DNA of 64,000 nt from Hymenobacter perfusus (GTDB lineage Bacteria; Bacteroidota; Bacteroidia; Cytophagales; Hymenobacteraceae). Every line of letters begins with the position of its first letter. Position 1 is the stretch's first letter. The notes beneath the pieces were generated by a model, which was given only the letters and a program-made list of their open reading frames with translations, searched no databases and was not told the origin of the DNA. Position numbers and translations under genes: made by a program. The stretch covers positions 62,001 through 126,000 of the forward strand of contig NZ_RWIU01000002.1 of assembly GCF_003944765.1 (NCBI RefSeq), given 5' to 3'. This document shows positions 8,146 to 16,466 of the stretch, piece by piece.

Positions 8146-8862
8146 ATGAAGACTGCCTTGCTGACCCTCGCCTGCGTAACCGCCTCCCTCGCCGCTTTGG
8201 CCCAGAACGCCGCCCCGGCTGCTGCCTCTGCCGCTCCGGCCACCACTACCGCAGCTGCTCCGGCTGGCTCCTACGCCGCCCTGCTGGGAACCACTGTGCA
8301 GGAGCTGATGAGCACCGGCGAGCCGACCGTGCTCAAGCAGCTGGATGCCCGCCTGGAGCGCGCCGCCACCGTGGCCCCCCAGGACTGGCTGCCCCGCTAC
8401 TACCAGGCCTACGCCCGCGTGATTACCTGCTTCCAGAGCAAGGAAGACGGCGACGTGAAGGACCAGTACCTCGACCGCGCCGAGGCCGCCCTCACCCAGG
8501 CCCGCAAGCTGGGCGGCGACGAAGCCGAGCTGCTAGTGCTGCAGAGCTACATTTACCAGGCCCGCCTTGGCGTGTCGCCCATGCTGCGCTCCATGAAGTA
8601 TTCGGGGATGGTGAAGGAGGCGCTGGCTCAGGCCAAAAAGCTGAATCCCGCCAACCCGCGCATCTACCTGGTGGAAGCCAACAACGTGTACTACACGCCC
8701 GCCATGTTCGGGGGCGGGGCCGAGGTGGCCAAACCCGTGTACGAGGAAGCCAAGGCCCGTTTTGCTGCCTTCCGGCCCGCCTCGGCCCTGGCCCCAAACT
8801 GGGGCGAGCGGCAGGTGTTGGGCCGCCTGAAAGCCTACCAAACCGCCACCGCCGCTAAATAG
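8146..8862 (+). CDS. Secreted TPR-like protein
   Basis: 238 residues from ATG 8146. This start was chosen because it opens directly into a signal peptide (MKTALLTLACVTASLAALAQ); an earlier in-frame ATG at 8113 would overlap the -7 element. An Ala/Pro/Thr-rich linker (22-50) is followed by helical pairs resembling tetratricopeptide repeats, for example YLDRAEAALTQARKLG and EALAQAKKLNPANPRIYLV. It is probably periplasmic or surface-attached. It shares its upstream regulatory block with the TonB receptor and is followed by a strong hairpin, so it is likely monocistronic. Function unknown. Confidence 0.85.
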   Translation: MKTALLTLACVTASLAALAQNAAPAAASAAPATTTAAAPAGSYAALLGTTVQELMSTGEPTVLKQLDARLERAATVAPQDWLPRYYQAYARVITCFQSKEDGDVKDQYLDRAEAALTQARKLGGDEAELLVLQSYIYQARLGVSPMLRSMKYSGMVKEALAQAKKLNPANPRIYLVEANNVYYTPAMFGGGAEVAKPVYEEAKARFAAFRPASALAPNWGERQVLGRLKAYQTATAAK

Positions 8863-8872
8863 CTGATTGCAA

Positions 8873-8928
8873 CGGCCGGTAGCGCAGTAGCGCGAACTAC
8901 CAAGTTCACGCTGCTGCGCTACCGGCCG
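8873..8928 (+). terminator. Intrinsic-terminator-like hairpin
   Basis: The arms 8873-8892 and 8909-8928 pair over 20 positions with one G-T wobble, around a 16-base loop. A T-rich stretch (TATCTTTTC) follows about 8 bases later. It lies 10 bases after the secreted protein gene and separates it from the LytS-type kinase gene. Confidence 0.65.
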
Positions 8929-8967
8929 CTGCGTATCTTTTCGCTTCGTTTGTCATGCTGCTTGCTC

Positions 8968-10023
8968 ATGGAACAATCCGCCGTACTGGGGAAACACTAC
9001 CCGAAATACACCTGGCTGAAAACACTGGGGTTGATGCTGGTGCTGTCGGTTGTACTGAGCTTTGCCTTTTGCCCGGGCTGTGCGGTCTGGAGCGAGGATT
9101 TTCTTGTCTCCTTCGGCTACAACTTCTGCTACACCACCGGCCTGTGGTTGGCCAACGGCGTGCCCTCCGAGCTGCTGAACCGCTACGTGGACTGGACGGA
9201 GAATCCGCTGCGGCGGTTTCTGACCACGGTGGCCGTGTCGTTGCTGGCCTCGCTGCTGGTTATTCTGGTGGTGACGACGGCGTTCCGGGTGGGCTACTTT
9301 CACAAGTCGTTCTGGAGCATCAGCTGGAAGGCGTTTGTGATACCGCTGGGCATTACGCTGGTGGTGTCGTTGTTCATGCACAGCCGCTCGTTTCTGCTGA
9401 GCTGGCGCGAAGTATCGGTGCGGGCGCAGCGGCTGGAAAAGGAAAATGCCCAGGCCCAGGCCGACAGTCTGCGCCGCCAGCTCGACCCGCATTTCCTGTT
9501 CAACTCCCTGAACGCCCTGACCTCGCTGGTGGAGGAAAACGACCCCGCGCGGGCCTCCCGCTTTATCCGTCAGCTCAGCCAGGTGTACCGCTACGTGCTC
9601 GATAGTCAGGATCAGGAAGTGGTACTGCTGGCCGAGGAAATGAAGTTTGGCGAGGCCTACCTGTTTCTGCAGCGCACCCGCCTGGGCGAAGGGTTGCAGG
9701 TGCAGCTGCCCCCGCTTACTGCTGCTACCGGGGCGCTGCTGGTGCCGCCGCTGGCGTTGCAGCTGCTGCTGGAAAACGCCCTCAAGCACAACGCCACCTC
9801 CCAGCGCGACCCGCTGCGCATCTGCATCGAGCTGGACGAGGCGGCCCGCACGCTCACCGTGCGCAACTCCCGGCAAACCCGCCGTTTGGCCGAGGGCGAA
9901 TCGATGGGCGTGGGCCTGAAAAACCTGCAAGCCCGCTACGCCTTCCTCACGCCCCGCCCCGTGCTGGTAGAAGCCTCCGAAACCGAGTTTGCCGTAACGC
10001 TGCCGCTGCTGGAACTGCAGTAG
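8968..10023 (+). CDS. LytS/YehU-type sensor histidine kinase
   Basis: 351 residues from ATG 8968 (MEQSAVLGKHYPK). Four hydrophobic segments form the membrane domain (about 15-140). A coiled coil with QRLEKENAQAQADSLRRQ precedes the His_kinase signature LDPHFLFNSLNALTSL (phospho-His near 176). The ATPase has LLLENALKHN and GVGLKNLQARY. This is the LytS class, which partners with LytTR response regulators. The LytTR gene at 10147 follows on the same strand after a 123-base gap and is the obvious partner. The stimulus is unknown. No periplasmic sensory domain is visible, so sensing probably occurs in or at the membrane. Confidence 0.92.
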   Translation: MEQSAVLGKHYPKYTWLKTLGLMLVLSVVLSFAFCPGCAVWSEDFLVSFGYNFCYTTGLWLANGVPSELLNRYVDWTENPLRRFLTTVAVSLLASLLVILVVTTAFRVGYFHKSFWSISWKAFVIPLGITLVVSLFMHSRSFLLSWREVSVRAQRLEKENAQAQADSLRRQLDPHFLFNSLNALTSLVEENDPARASRFIRQLSQVYRYVLDSQDQEVVLLAEEMKFGEAYLFLQRTRLGEGLQVQLPPLTAATGALLVPPLALQLLLENALKHNATSQRDPLRICIELDEAARTLTVRNSRQTRRLAEGESMGVGLKNLQARYAFLTPRPVLVEASETEFAVTLPLLELQ

Positions 10024-10050
10024 CGGCCAGGCATCCGGAAACATAACAGC

Positions 10051-10094
10051 ACGTCATGCTTCGACTGCGCCTCTGGCTTCGCTCAGCATGACGT
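10051..10094. repeat. Short palindrome of the CGTCATGCTGAGC repeat family
   Basis: ACGTCATGCT (10051-10060) and AGCATGACGT (10085-10094) form a stem around a 24-base loop that contains further complementary CTTCG tracts. It is a degenerate member of the family seen at 27496, 30673 and 52719, and sits between the kinase and regulator genes. Confidence 0.6.
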
Positions 10095-10146
10095 TCTTAT
10101 CTTTCCCTCCACTCCCGAAAAGTCCCTGTTCGTCCTGTTTTCGCCT

Positions 10147-10944
10147 ATGACCCCGACCACTACCCCGTTGCGCGCTTTAATTGTGGAAGATGAGCCGCTG
10201 GCCGCCTCCCGGCTGGCCGGTTTGTTGAAAAAATACCCGCAGCCGGTGGTCGTGGTGGGCACGGCCGAATCGGTGGCGGAGGCCGTGGCGCTGCTGCAAA
10301 GCCTGCAGGCCGCCCCGCCCGACGTGCTGTTTCTGGATATCCATCTGGCCGACGGGCTGAGCTTCGAGCTGTTCGAGCGGCTGGAAATCCGCACGCCCGT
10401 CATCTTCACCACCGCCTACGACAAGTATGCCCTGCGCGCCTTCAAGGTGAACAGCGTGGACTACCTGCTCAAGCCCATCGACCCGGAGGAGCTGACGGCG
10501 GCCCTGGATAAGCTGCACCGCCAGCAGCAGCAGGCCGCGCCCCAGTTCGATGCGGCTTTGCTCACGCGCATGCTGCAGCAGGCCCAGCCCGCGCGGGAGT
10601 ACAAAACGCGCTTCGTGGTGCGGGTGGGCGAGCACCTGAAGGCCATTCCGGTGGAGCAGATTGCCTACTTCGCCAGCCTGGAGAAAGTGACGCTGCTGCA
10701 CACCCGCGAAGGTCGCCGCTTCGTGGTGGACTACACGCTGGAGCAGCTGGAAGGTCTGCTCGATCCGCTGGAGTTTTTCCGCCTCAACCGCGCCTACCTA
10801 GCCCACGCCGAGGCCATCCACGACATCATCCACTACACTAACTCCCGCCTGCAAACCATCCTCAAGCCCGCCGCCCCCGACAACGACACCGTGCTGGTCA
10901 GCCGCGAAAAGGTCAACGCCTTCAAGGCCTGGCTGGATCGGTAA
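10147..10944 (+). CDS. LytTR-family response regulator
   Basis: 265 residues. The receiver domain (about 5-125) shows the acidic pair VEDEP, phospho-acceptor Asp in VLFLDIHLADG, and conserved ITTAYDKYA-like and LLKPID segments. The C-terminal DNA-binding LytTR domain (about 155-262) contains RVGEHLKAIPVEQIAYF and FFRLNRAYLAHAEAI. It is expected to be phosphorylated by the LytS-type kinase encoded upstream and to bind paired direct repeats. The blocks at 5403 and 8045 are candidate targets by inference. It is followed after 4 bases by a membrane protein gene, so the two are probably cotranscribed. Confidence 0.93.
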   Translation: MTPTTTPLRALIVEDEPLAASRLAGLLKKYPQPVVVVGTAESVAEAVALLQSLQAAPPDVLFLDIHLADGLSFELFERLEIRTPVIFTTAYDKYALRAFKVNSVDYLLKPIDPEELTAALDKLHRQQQQAAPQFDAALLTRMLQQAQPAREYKTRFVVRVGEHLKAIPVEQIAYFASLEKVTLLHTREGRRFVVDYTLEQLEGLLDPLEFFRLNRAYLAHAEAIHDIIHYTNSRLQTILKPAAPDNDTVLVSREKVNAFKAWLDR

Positions 10945-10948
10945 ACGT

Positions 10949-11548
10949 ATGCCTGACTCGTTGTTGCTGCGCCGGGTGGCCACGGTGGTGTCGTTGCTGG
11001 GGCATCCGCTGATTCTGGCTCCCGTCCTGGTTGCCTTTGTAGCTTATCGGCAGGGCTTGGGGGCTGGTGCCGGATGGGCTATCGGCAGTGTGGTGCTGGT
11101 GGTAGTGCTGCCCATAAGCTGGTGGAATTTGCGCCAGACGCGGCGCGGTTCCTATACCAACTTTGATGTGTCGGAGCGGAAACAGCGCAACTCCTTTTAT
11201 CCGCTGCTGCTGGGGTTGCTGGGGCTGGCTACGCTGGTCGTGTTTTGGCAGCAGCCAGCCGATGGCGGATTTCGGTACGGATTGCTTGCGGCGTGGGCGT
11301 TGCTGCTGGGGTGCTATGGGCTCAATTTTTGGCTGAAGGTGTCGTTGCACGCGGCCATGTCCTTCTTTCTGGCCAGCATACTACTGTATATGGAGCCTAT
11401 CGGGGGTGGCGTAGCCGTGATGGTAGCTGCCTTGATAGCCGCCTCGCGGCTCGTGCTACGCCGACATACGCTACTTGAGTTACTGGTGGGTAGTCTGGTA
11501 GGTGCGGCTGCTGGCGGTGCGCTCGTGTGGTTTCTGTCTCAGAGTTGA
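10949..11548 (+). CDS. PAP2-like integral membrane protein
   Basis: 199 residues with about six membrane segments. Near the C-terminus KVSLHAAMSFFLA and SRLVLRRHTLLELLVGSLVG resemble motifs C2 and C3 of type-2 phosphatidic acid phosphatases. The usual PSGH is replaced by SLHA and the C3 aspartate by glutamate, so activity is uncertain. The related function would be dephosphorylation of a lipid phosphate or pyrophosphate. It begins 4 bases after the LytTR regulator stop and ends 20 bases before the convergent second LytTR gene. It is thus boxed in by two signalling pairs. Confidence 0.7.
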   Translation: MPDSLLLRRVATVVSLLGHPLILAPVLVAFVAYRQGLGAGAGWAIGSVVLVVVLPISWWNLRQTRRGSYTNFDVSERKQRNSFYPLLLGLLGLATLVVFWQQPADGGFRYGLLAAWALLLGCYGLNFWLKVSLHAAMSFFLASILLYMEPIGGGVAVMVAALIAASRLVLRRHTLLELLVGSLVGAAAGGALVWFLSQS

Positions 11549-11567
11549 ACCACAGAAACCATCAGGC

Positions 11568-12347
11568 TCACCCTTCCAGCCAGTTCTTCACGGCCCCGGC
11601 TTTTTCCCGGCTCACCAGTACTTCCTCGCTGGGGGCGGGGTGCAAATCCACCAGCAGCTTGCCGTTGAAGTGCGGGTGCAGGCGCTGCACGGCGGGTAGC
11701 TGGGCCAGCAACTGGCGGTTGAGGCGGAAGAACTGGGCGGGGTCGAGGAGGGTTTCGAGCTGTTCCAGGGTGTACTCCACCACGAAGCGGCGGCCGTCGA
11801 GGGTGCAGAGGGTGGTGGTTTCGTGGCGGCTCTGGAACCAGGCGGCCTGGGTGGCGGCCACCGGCAGCAGCTGCTCGCCGCTGCGCACCAGAAAACGGGT
11901 TTTAAACTGCCGCTCCGGTCGGGGCAGGGCATCGAGCAGGCGCTCCAGGCGCTGGGCCGTATCATCGGCGGGGCGGGAGGGGGCGGCCGGGGTGCGCCAT
12001 TCGTGGAGCTTCGTAAGGGCGGTGGTCAGCTCGGCCAGCTTCACGGGTTTGAGCAGGTAGTCCACGCTGTTGGCCCGGAAGGCCCGGATGGCGTAGGCGT
12101 CGTAGGCCGTGGTGAAGATAACCGGACTGCGCACCACTGTTTGCTCAAATACTTCCAGGCTCAGCCCATCGGCCAGCTGAATATCACTCAGAATCAGGTC
12201 GGGGGCCGGGTTCGTATCCAGCCAGTGCAGAGCTCCGGCCACGCTATCCAGTACGGCCAGTACCTGAGCTTCGGGAGAGGCTTGGCGCAGCAGGCGTTGC
12301 AGCCGCTCGGCGGCCGGGTATTCGTCTTCGAGCAGCAGAACGGTCAT
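11568..12347 (-). CDS. LytTR-family response regulator (second pair)
   Basis: 259 residues with the same architecture as the regulator at 10147: acidic pair LEDEYP, phospho-acceptor in LILSDIQLADG, ITTAYDAYAIRAF, LLKPVK. A C-terminal LytTR domain follows from about residue 150 (FLVRSGEQLLPVAATQAAWF, FFRLNRQLLAQLPAV). It is downstream of a LytS-type kinase on the minus strand and converges on the first pair. Extended similarity in both partners suggests the two systems arose by duplication. Target sites are unknown. The C-terminal recognition part differs enough for distinct targets. Confidence 0.92.
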   Translation of the reverse strand: MTVLLLEDEYPAAERLQRLLRQASPEAQVLAVLDSVAGALHWLDTNPAPDLILSDIQLADGLSLEVFEQTVVRSPVIFTTAYDAYAIRAFRANSVDYLLKPVKLAELTTALTKLHEWRTPAAPSRPADDTAQRLERLLDALPRPERQFKTRFLVRSGEQLLPVAATQAAWFQSRHETTTLCTLDGRRFVVEYTLEQLETLLDPAQFFRLNRQLLAQLPAVQRLHPHFNGKLLVDLHPAPSEEVLVSREKAGAVKNWLEG

Positions 12348-12406
12348 GCAGAGGTAGGAGTGAGAAGTTAGTGGGGAGGCAGAATGACGTTCTTTTTTCT
12401 AACTCC

Positions 12407-13429
12407 TCAAAGTAACGGCAGCCGCACCTGAAACCAGCCGTTTTCAGTGCTGACGGCTACCGGGTGGGTGGCTTGCAGCAGCTCGTAGCGGTGGCGCACA
12501 TTGCGCAGGCCGGTGCCGGTGCCGGGCGCGAGGCCGGCGGTGCGGGGGCGCAGGGTGTTGCGCACCGTGAAGGAGCCAGTGGCCGGGTCGGCGGTGAGTT
12601 CCAGTCGCAGCGGGTGTTCCCGGGAGGCCACGTTGTGCTTGAGGGCGTTTTCCACCAGCAGCTGCACGCTGAGCGGAGCCACCCGGGCCGCGTGGGCGGC
12701 GGGCGGCACCTGCCACTGCACCCGCAGATTGTCGCGGAAGCGGGCTCTGTGCAGGGCCAAGTAGGTTTCCACGAAGGCCATCTCCTCGCTCAGCGGCACG
12801 GTGGTTTGGTCGCGGGCCAGCAGCACGTAGCGGTACACATCGGAAAGCTGCTCCACGAAATCCTGGGCCGCCGCGTTGTCGGGTTCAATAAGGGCCGAGA
12901 GGGTGTTGAGGGAGTTGAACAGAAAATGCGGGTCGAGCTGACTTTGCAACGCTTCCAGCTGACTGCGGGTGCTGGCACTCTGCAGCTGCTCGGTGCGGCG
13001 CACATTCTCGGCCCACTGCCGGAAATAATTCCAGCTTTCGTAGATGAGCTGCACAATGATGGTGGGTACCATGTTCAGACCGAACTCGGTAAACCATACC
13101 GAAACTGGCAGCTGAATGCCGTGCAGTTTCGCTGAAATAGACAGCAGCATCACTGTAACCACGGCCGTAGTAGTGGTATTGATGCTGGCCAGCAGCCACA
13201 GTCGCTGCCGCGTTTGGTGCATGCCCGGAAACCGTCGGAACAAGAGAGCCCACAGGGCACGGCCCGATAACCAGAATACCGTAGTAAAGCTCAAGGAAAC
13301 TGCCCAGGCCACCAGAAACTCAGGTATTGACCGCACCTGCAGCAGCCCCCGGGGCAGCAGCACTAGCAAGGAGCCAATGGGAATGCCCCAGAGCAGCAGC
13401 AGACGGTCACGAAACGGCATGAGAGGCAT
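12407..13429 (-). CDS. LytS-type sensor histidine kinase (second pair)
   Basis: 340 residues from ATG 13429 (MPLMPFRDR); ATG 13420 is an alternative, and a longer frame to 13522 has no better start. Four membrane segments in the first 140 residues lead to QSQLDPHFLFNSLNTLSAL, the His_kinase signature, and an ATPase with LLVENALKHN and GTGLRNVRHRY. The start overlaps the 3' end of the DUF2867 gene by about 20 bases, so translation is probably coupled. The LytTR gene follows 59 bases downstream. It is probably the partner of that regulator. Confidence 0.9.
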   Translation of the reverse strand: MPLMPFRDRLLLLWGIPIGSLLVLLPRGLLQVRSIPEFLVAWAVSLSFTTVFWLSGRALWALLFRRFPGMHQTRQRLWLLASINTTTTAVVTVMLLSISAKLHGIQLPVSVWFTEFGLNMVPTIIVQLIYESWNYFRQWAENVRRTEQLQSASTRSQLEALQSQLDPHFLFNSLNTLSALIEPDNAAAQDFVEQLSDVYRYVLLARDQTTVPLSEEMAFVETYLALHRARFRDNLRVQWQVPPAAHAARVAPLSVQLLVENALKHNVASREHPLRLELTADPATGSFTVRNTLRPRTAGLAPGTGTGLRNVRHRYELLQATHPVAVSTENGWFQVRLPLL

Positions 13430-13925
13430 AAGGGGCCATGAAGCGGGGCTCGGCCCGGCGCAACAGGGCCCGCACCACGGCCCGGTGAAACGGGGTAATA
13501 CCGGCGAAATATACGCGCCCAACCCAGTTGTGAAAATGCACGGCGGTGGTTAGGTCCACCGTGTGGGGCTCGGCCGTCAGCACGGCTACCCGGAAGTTGA
13601 GGTGCCGGTCATCAAGGCCCAGCAGAACCTCCGTGGGCTGTACGGCGAATATCCGAAAAGGCCCCAACTGCCCGCCGGCTTCCAGCTGATCGGGCATGGG
13701 CCCCGGCCGGAGGGTGGACTTCAAGCCTACCCAGGACGCCAGGGTGTTGCGCAGGGCTAGCAGGCAGCGCACCCAACATGGGGCCGAATCAGGCCCAAAC
13801 AGCAGGCGGGCCGCCTCTGAAGCCGGCAGAGCAGTTGCTACCGGCAGGCGGTACGTATCGTGGTAGTGCGGTGCGGGCAGAGCCGCGGCCAACAGGCGAG
13901 CGGAGGCAGGATACGACATTGGCAT
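13407..13925 (-). CDS. DUF2867 domain-containing protein
   Basis: 172 residues from ATG 13925 (MPMSYPASARLL); ATG 13919 is equally possible. Typical DUF2867 features are HYHDTYRLPV near 22, WVRCLLALRNTLASWVGL near 50-68, LLGLDDRHLNFRVAVL near 103-118 and GRVYFAGITPFHRAVVRALL near 138-157. The family is widespread and uncharacterised. Its 3' end overlaps the second LytS-type kinase gene, suggesting cotranscription. This is a recurrent clue that the pair might respond to something linked to this protein, but that is only context. Confidence 0.85.
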   Translation of the reverse strand: MPMSYPASARLLAAALPAPHYHDTYRLPVATALPASEAARLLFGPDSAPCWVRCLLALRNTLASWVGLKSTLRPGPMPDQLEAGGQLGPFRIFAVQPTEVLLGLDDRHLNFRVAVLTAEPHTVDLTTAVHFHNWVGRVYFAGITPFHRAVVRALLRRAEPRFMAPYASHAVS

Positions 13926-14010
13926 AGAGGAATAAAGTGGGTTGCAGCGGGCCGTGCGGGTGCGCCCGGAGCCAGTGCTGTGCAGCAAGGCCGCCGTGTT
14001 GTGGTGAATC

Positions 14011-14958
14011 TTACCGGTTTTTTTGCACGAAGTCCGCTACCACCTGCCGGAACTGCGCGGGCTGCTCCAGAAACGAGTTGTGCTTGCCGGGCAGCGTAAC
14101 CACCTGCTTGCGGGGGAACTGGTAAGTAGCGGCCGTGGCGCCGGTGGTATGGTCGTCTTCGCCCAGAATTACCAGCGCAGGCATGGTGAGCCGGGCCGTG
14201 GCGGGGCCGTAATCCTGACCGTAATCAGCCAGCCGGCCGCTGAATACCTGCTGGGCAAACTCCGGGTTGCCGGGTACGGCGCGGCTGGCGCGCATGGCCC
14301 GGGCGGCCAGGGAGTCGTGCGAGAATTGGAGTTGTCCGGCCATTTTTTGCTGTTGCAAAGCGCCCATTACCATGCCAAACCGCTGCATCTGGGGCAGGCC
14401 GGGGGCGGGACGGGCGGCGGCAGGTAGCAGGCTGGTACCGTAGGCCAGCATGCTATCCAACGAAGCTACCGGGTTCAGCACGCTGTTCACCAGCACCAGG
14501 GCCTGCACCCGCTGGGGGTACTTCTGGGCGTAGGCCGTGGCAATGGTGCCCCCGAAGGAGTGGGCCATCACCACCCATTTCTGTACGCCTAGCTGCTGGC
14601 GCAGCTCTTCCATATCCTGCACCATGCGGGCCATGGAGTAGTTTTTGGTGCGGGAACTGCCCGAGCGCCCACTGCCGCGCTGGTCCAGGTACACCATCTG
14701 CAGCTTGTCTTCCAGCCGGTTTCCGCCCAGCTTCTCAAACGAGTAGCTACCCGCCCCCGGCCCGCCGTGCACAAACAGGCAGGGCGTACCCTGGCCCGCT
14801 ACCTGCACAAACAGCTTCACCGAATCGGAAGTGAGTACGGTGCGAGGGCCAGTAGCCAAAGCCGGCTGCTTTTGTGCCTGGGCAATAGTGCCAGACACCA
14901 GCAGTACCAGCAGCAGCAAAAAACGGAAGCGAAGAACGGGGGCGGAGAAGTGGCGCAT
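14011..14958 (-). CDS. Secreted alpha/beta hydrolase, proline iminopeptidase-like
   Basis: 315 residues from ATG 14958, chosen because it gives a signal peptide (FRFLLLLVLLVSGTIAQAQ). The frame is open further upstream but without support. Diagnostic segments are HGGPGAGSY (oxyanion region), DQRGSGRS, the nucleophile elbow AHSFGGTIA, acid GEDDHTTG and histidine LPGKHNSFLEQP. HGGPG plus DQRGSGRS is characteristic of the prolyl aminopeptidase subfamily, which removes N-terminal proline from peptides. With a signal peptide it probably acts in the periplasm. Cap-domain specificity is not predictable. Confidence 0.87.
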   Translation of the reverse strand: MRHFSAPVLRFRFLLLLVLLVSGTIAQAQKQPALATGPRTVLTSDSVKLFVQVAGQGTPCLFVHGGPGAGSYSFEKLGGNRLEDKLQMVYLDQRGSGRSGSSRTKNYSMARMVQDMEELRQQLGVQKWVVMAHSFGGTIATAYAQKYPQRVQALVLVNSVLNPVASLDSMLAYGTSLLPAAARPAPGLPQMQRFGMVMGALQQQKMAGQLQFSHDSLAARAMRASRAVPGNPEFAQQVFSGRLADYGQDYGPATARLTMPALVILGEDDHTTGATAATYQFPRKQVVTLPGKHNSFLEQPAQFRQVVADFVQKNR

Positions 14959-15118
14959 AGTGGTAAGAATGAAGGATGGAAGATTTGGTTGCTGAGCCGT
15001 TAACTGAGTCAAACATCCGCATCCTTTGGCATCTATCCTGACACAAACGGGGTGAGCCGGCCCCGGCCCCAGGGTGAAGCGTAAAAGCCACCCGGGTGAA
15101 TCGTTGGCGTCCGGCCAC

Positions 15119-15165
15119 GAAAAAAGGCCCGGACACCGACAGCAGCTGTCAGCCTTCCGGGCCTT
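15119..15165 (-). terminator. Intrinsic terminator on the minus strand
   Basis: AAGGCCCGGA (15124-15133) pairs with TCCGGGCCTT (15156-15165). The loop contains a smaller palindrome GACAGCAGCTGTC. On the minus strand the hairpin is followed by TTTTTT. It would end transcripts from the leu genes that read past leuB. The 383-base gap 14959-15341 also holds the hairpin at 15248 and nothing else recognisable. Confidence 0.7.
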
Positions 15166-15247
15166 GGGCACCCCTCTCCGGTGCAAGTAGTGGCCGCTGC
15201 CTGGTTTCGGCCGATTCTCTACCATCCGGGCTGGCATCCGGCGGAGG

Positions 15248-15292
15248 CTGAACCGGGCACAGGCACTGTTGCAGCATGCCTGGCCGGTTCAG
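15248..15292. repeat. Interrupted hairpin downstream of leuB
   Basis: CTGAACCGG pairs with CCGGTTCAG, and the inner CAGGCA with TGCCTG, around an 11-base loop. It lies 50 bases beyond the leuB stop and may protect the 3' end of the leu mRNA. There is no U-tract. Confidence 0.5.
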
Positions 15293-15341
15293 TTATGCCA
15301 GCCCGAACCGTAGAAAACCGTCCGTAGCGGAGCTGTAACGG

Positions 15342-16466
15342 CTAAATAATGGTGCTCATGCCCAGACGGATGTTGTTGCGGTGCATCTCGCAGTCGGCAA
15401 TGTCCAGCACGGCGTAGGCAATGAAGCTGCCCACCTGCTCGGTGGTGTAGCGGGTGGCCGGGTTCAGCTCGGGCGTGACAACCTGCTGGTTGAGGGCGTG
15501 CTGCACGGCGGCGCGCACGGTGTCGGCTTCTTCGGGCAGCCCGAAGTGGTCCAGCAGCATGGCCGCCGACAGGATGGTGGCAATGGGGTTGGCAATGCCT
15601 TTGCCTTTGGCCTGCGGATACGAGCCGTGAATAGGTTCGAACAAAGCCACTGCATCGCCCACCGAGGCGGAGGGCAGCATACCTAAAGAGCCGGCAATAA
15701 CCGAGGCTTCGTCGGAAATGATGTCGCCGAACATGTTTTCGGTCAGAATCACGTCGAACTGGCGCGGGTTCAGGATGATTTGCATGGCGGCGTTGTCCAC
15801 GAACAGGTAGTCGAGGGCGACGCTGGGATACTGCGGGGCCAGCTGCTGCACGGTTTCGCGCCAGAGGCGGGAGGTTTCCAGCACGTTGGCCTTGTCGACC
15901 AGCGTGAGGTGGTGACGGCGGGTTTCGGCGGCCCGGAAGGCGCGGTGGGTAATCCGCTCAATCTCCGCCCGCGAGTAGGTGCAGTTGTCGTAGGCCGAGT
16001 TACCGTCCGCAGAGCGGCCCTTCTCCCCGAAATACACCCCGCCCGTCAGCTCCCGGAAAATCAGCATATCGGTGTCCTGAATGCGGTCGGCTTTGAGCGG
16101 GGAGTGTTCCAGCAGCTGGTCGTAGGCCGTGACGGGGCGGATGTTGGCGTACAGGCCCAGCTCCTTGCGCAGGCGTAGTAGGCCCTGCTCGGGGCGCACC
16201 GGGGCGGCAGGGTCGTGGTCGTACTTCGGGTCGCCGATGGCACCCAGCAGTACGGCATCGGCCTGGTGGCAGGCATCCAGGGTAAGCTCGGGCAGGGGCG
16301 AGCCGGTGGCGTCGATGGCGCAGGCCCCCATCAGGTGGTAGTCGAAGTGAAACTCGTGCCCGAACCGGTCGGCCACGGCCCTCAGCACGCGCACGGCTTC
16401 CCTACATACTTCCGGCCCGATTCCATCCCCGGGCAATACCACAATCTGTTTGCTTAAAATACCCAT
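15342..16466 (-). CDS. leuB: 3-isopropylmalate dehydrogenase
   Basis: 374 residues from ATG 16466 (MGILSKQIVVLPGDGIGPEV); the frame is open further upstream, into leuD. It catalyses NAD-dependent oxidative decarboxylation of 3-isopropylmalate, the third dedicated step of leucine synthesis. Visible family segments are GAIGDPKYD, LRKELGLYANIRPV, FRELTGGVYFGEKG, VDKANVLETSRLWR, the Mg-binding DVILTENMFGDIISDEASV and FEPIHGSYPQAKGKGIANP. The C-terminal extension is slightly longer than in E. coli. The start overlaps the end of leuD by 13 bases, so the two are translationally coupled. Confidence 0.97.
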   Translation of the reverse strand: MGILSKQIVVLPGDGIGPEVCREAVRVLRAVADRFGHEFHFDYHLMGACAIDATGSPLPELTLDACHQADAVLLGAIGDPKYDHDPAAPVRPEQGLLRLRKELGLYANIRPVTAYDQLLEHSPLKADRIQDTDMLIFRELTGGVYFGEKGRSADGNSAYDNCTYSRAEIERITHRAFRAAETRRHHLTLVDKANVLETSRLWRETVQQLAPQYPSVALDYLFVDNAAMQIILNPRQFDVILTENMFGDIISDEASVIAGSLGMLPSASVGDAVALFEPIHGSYPQAKGKGIANPIATILSAAMLLDHFGLPEEADTVRAAVQHALNQQVVTPELNPATRYTTEQVGSFIAYAVLDIADCEMHRNNIRLGMSTII

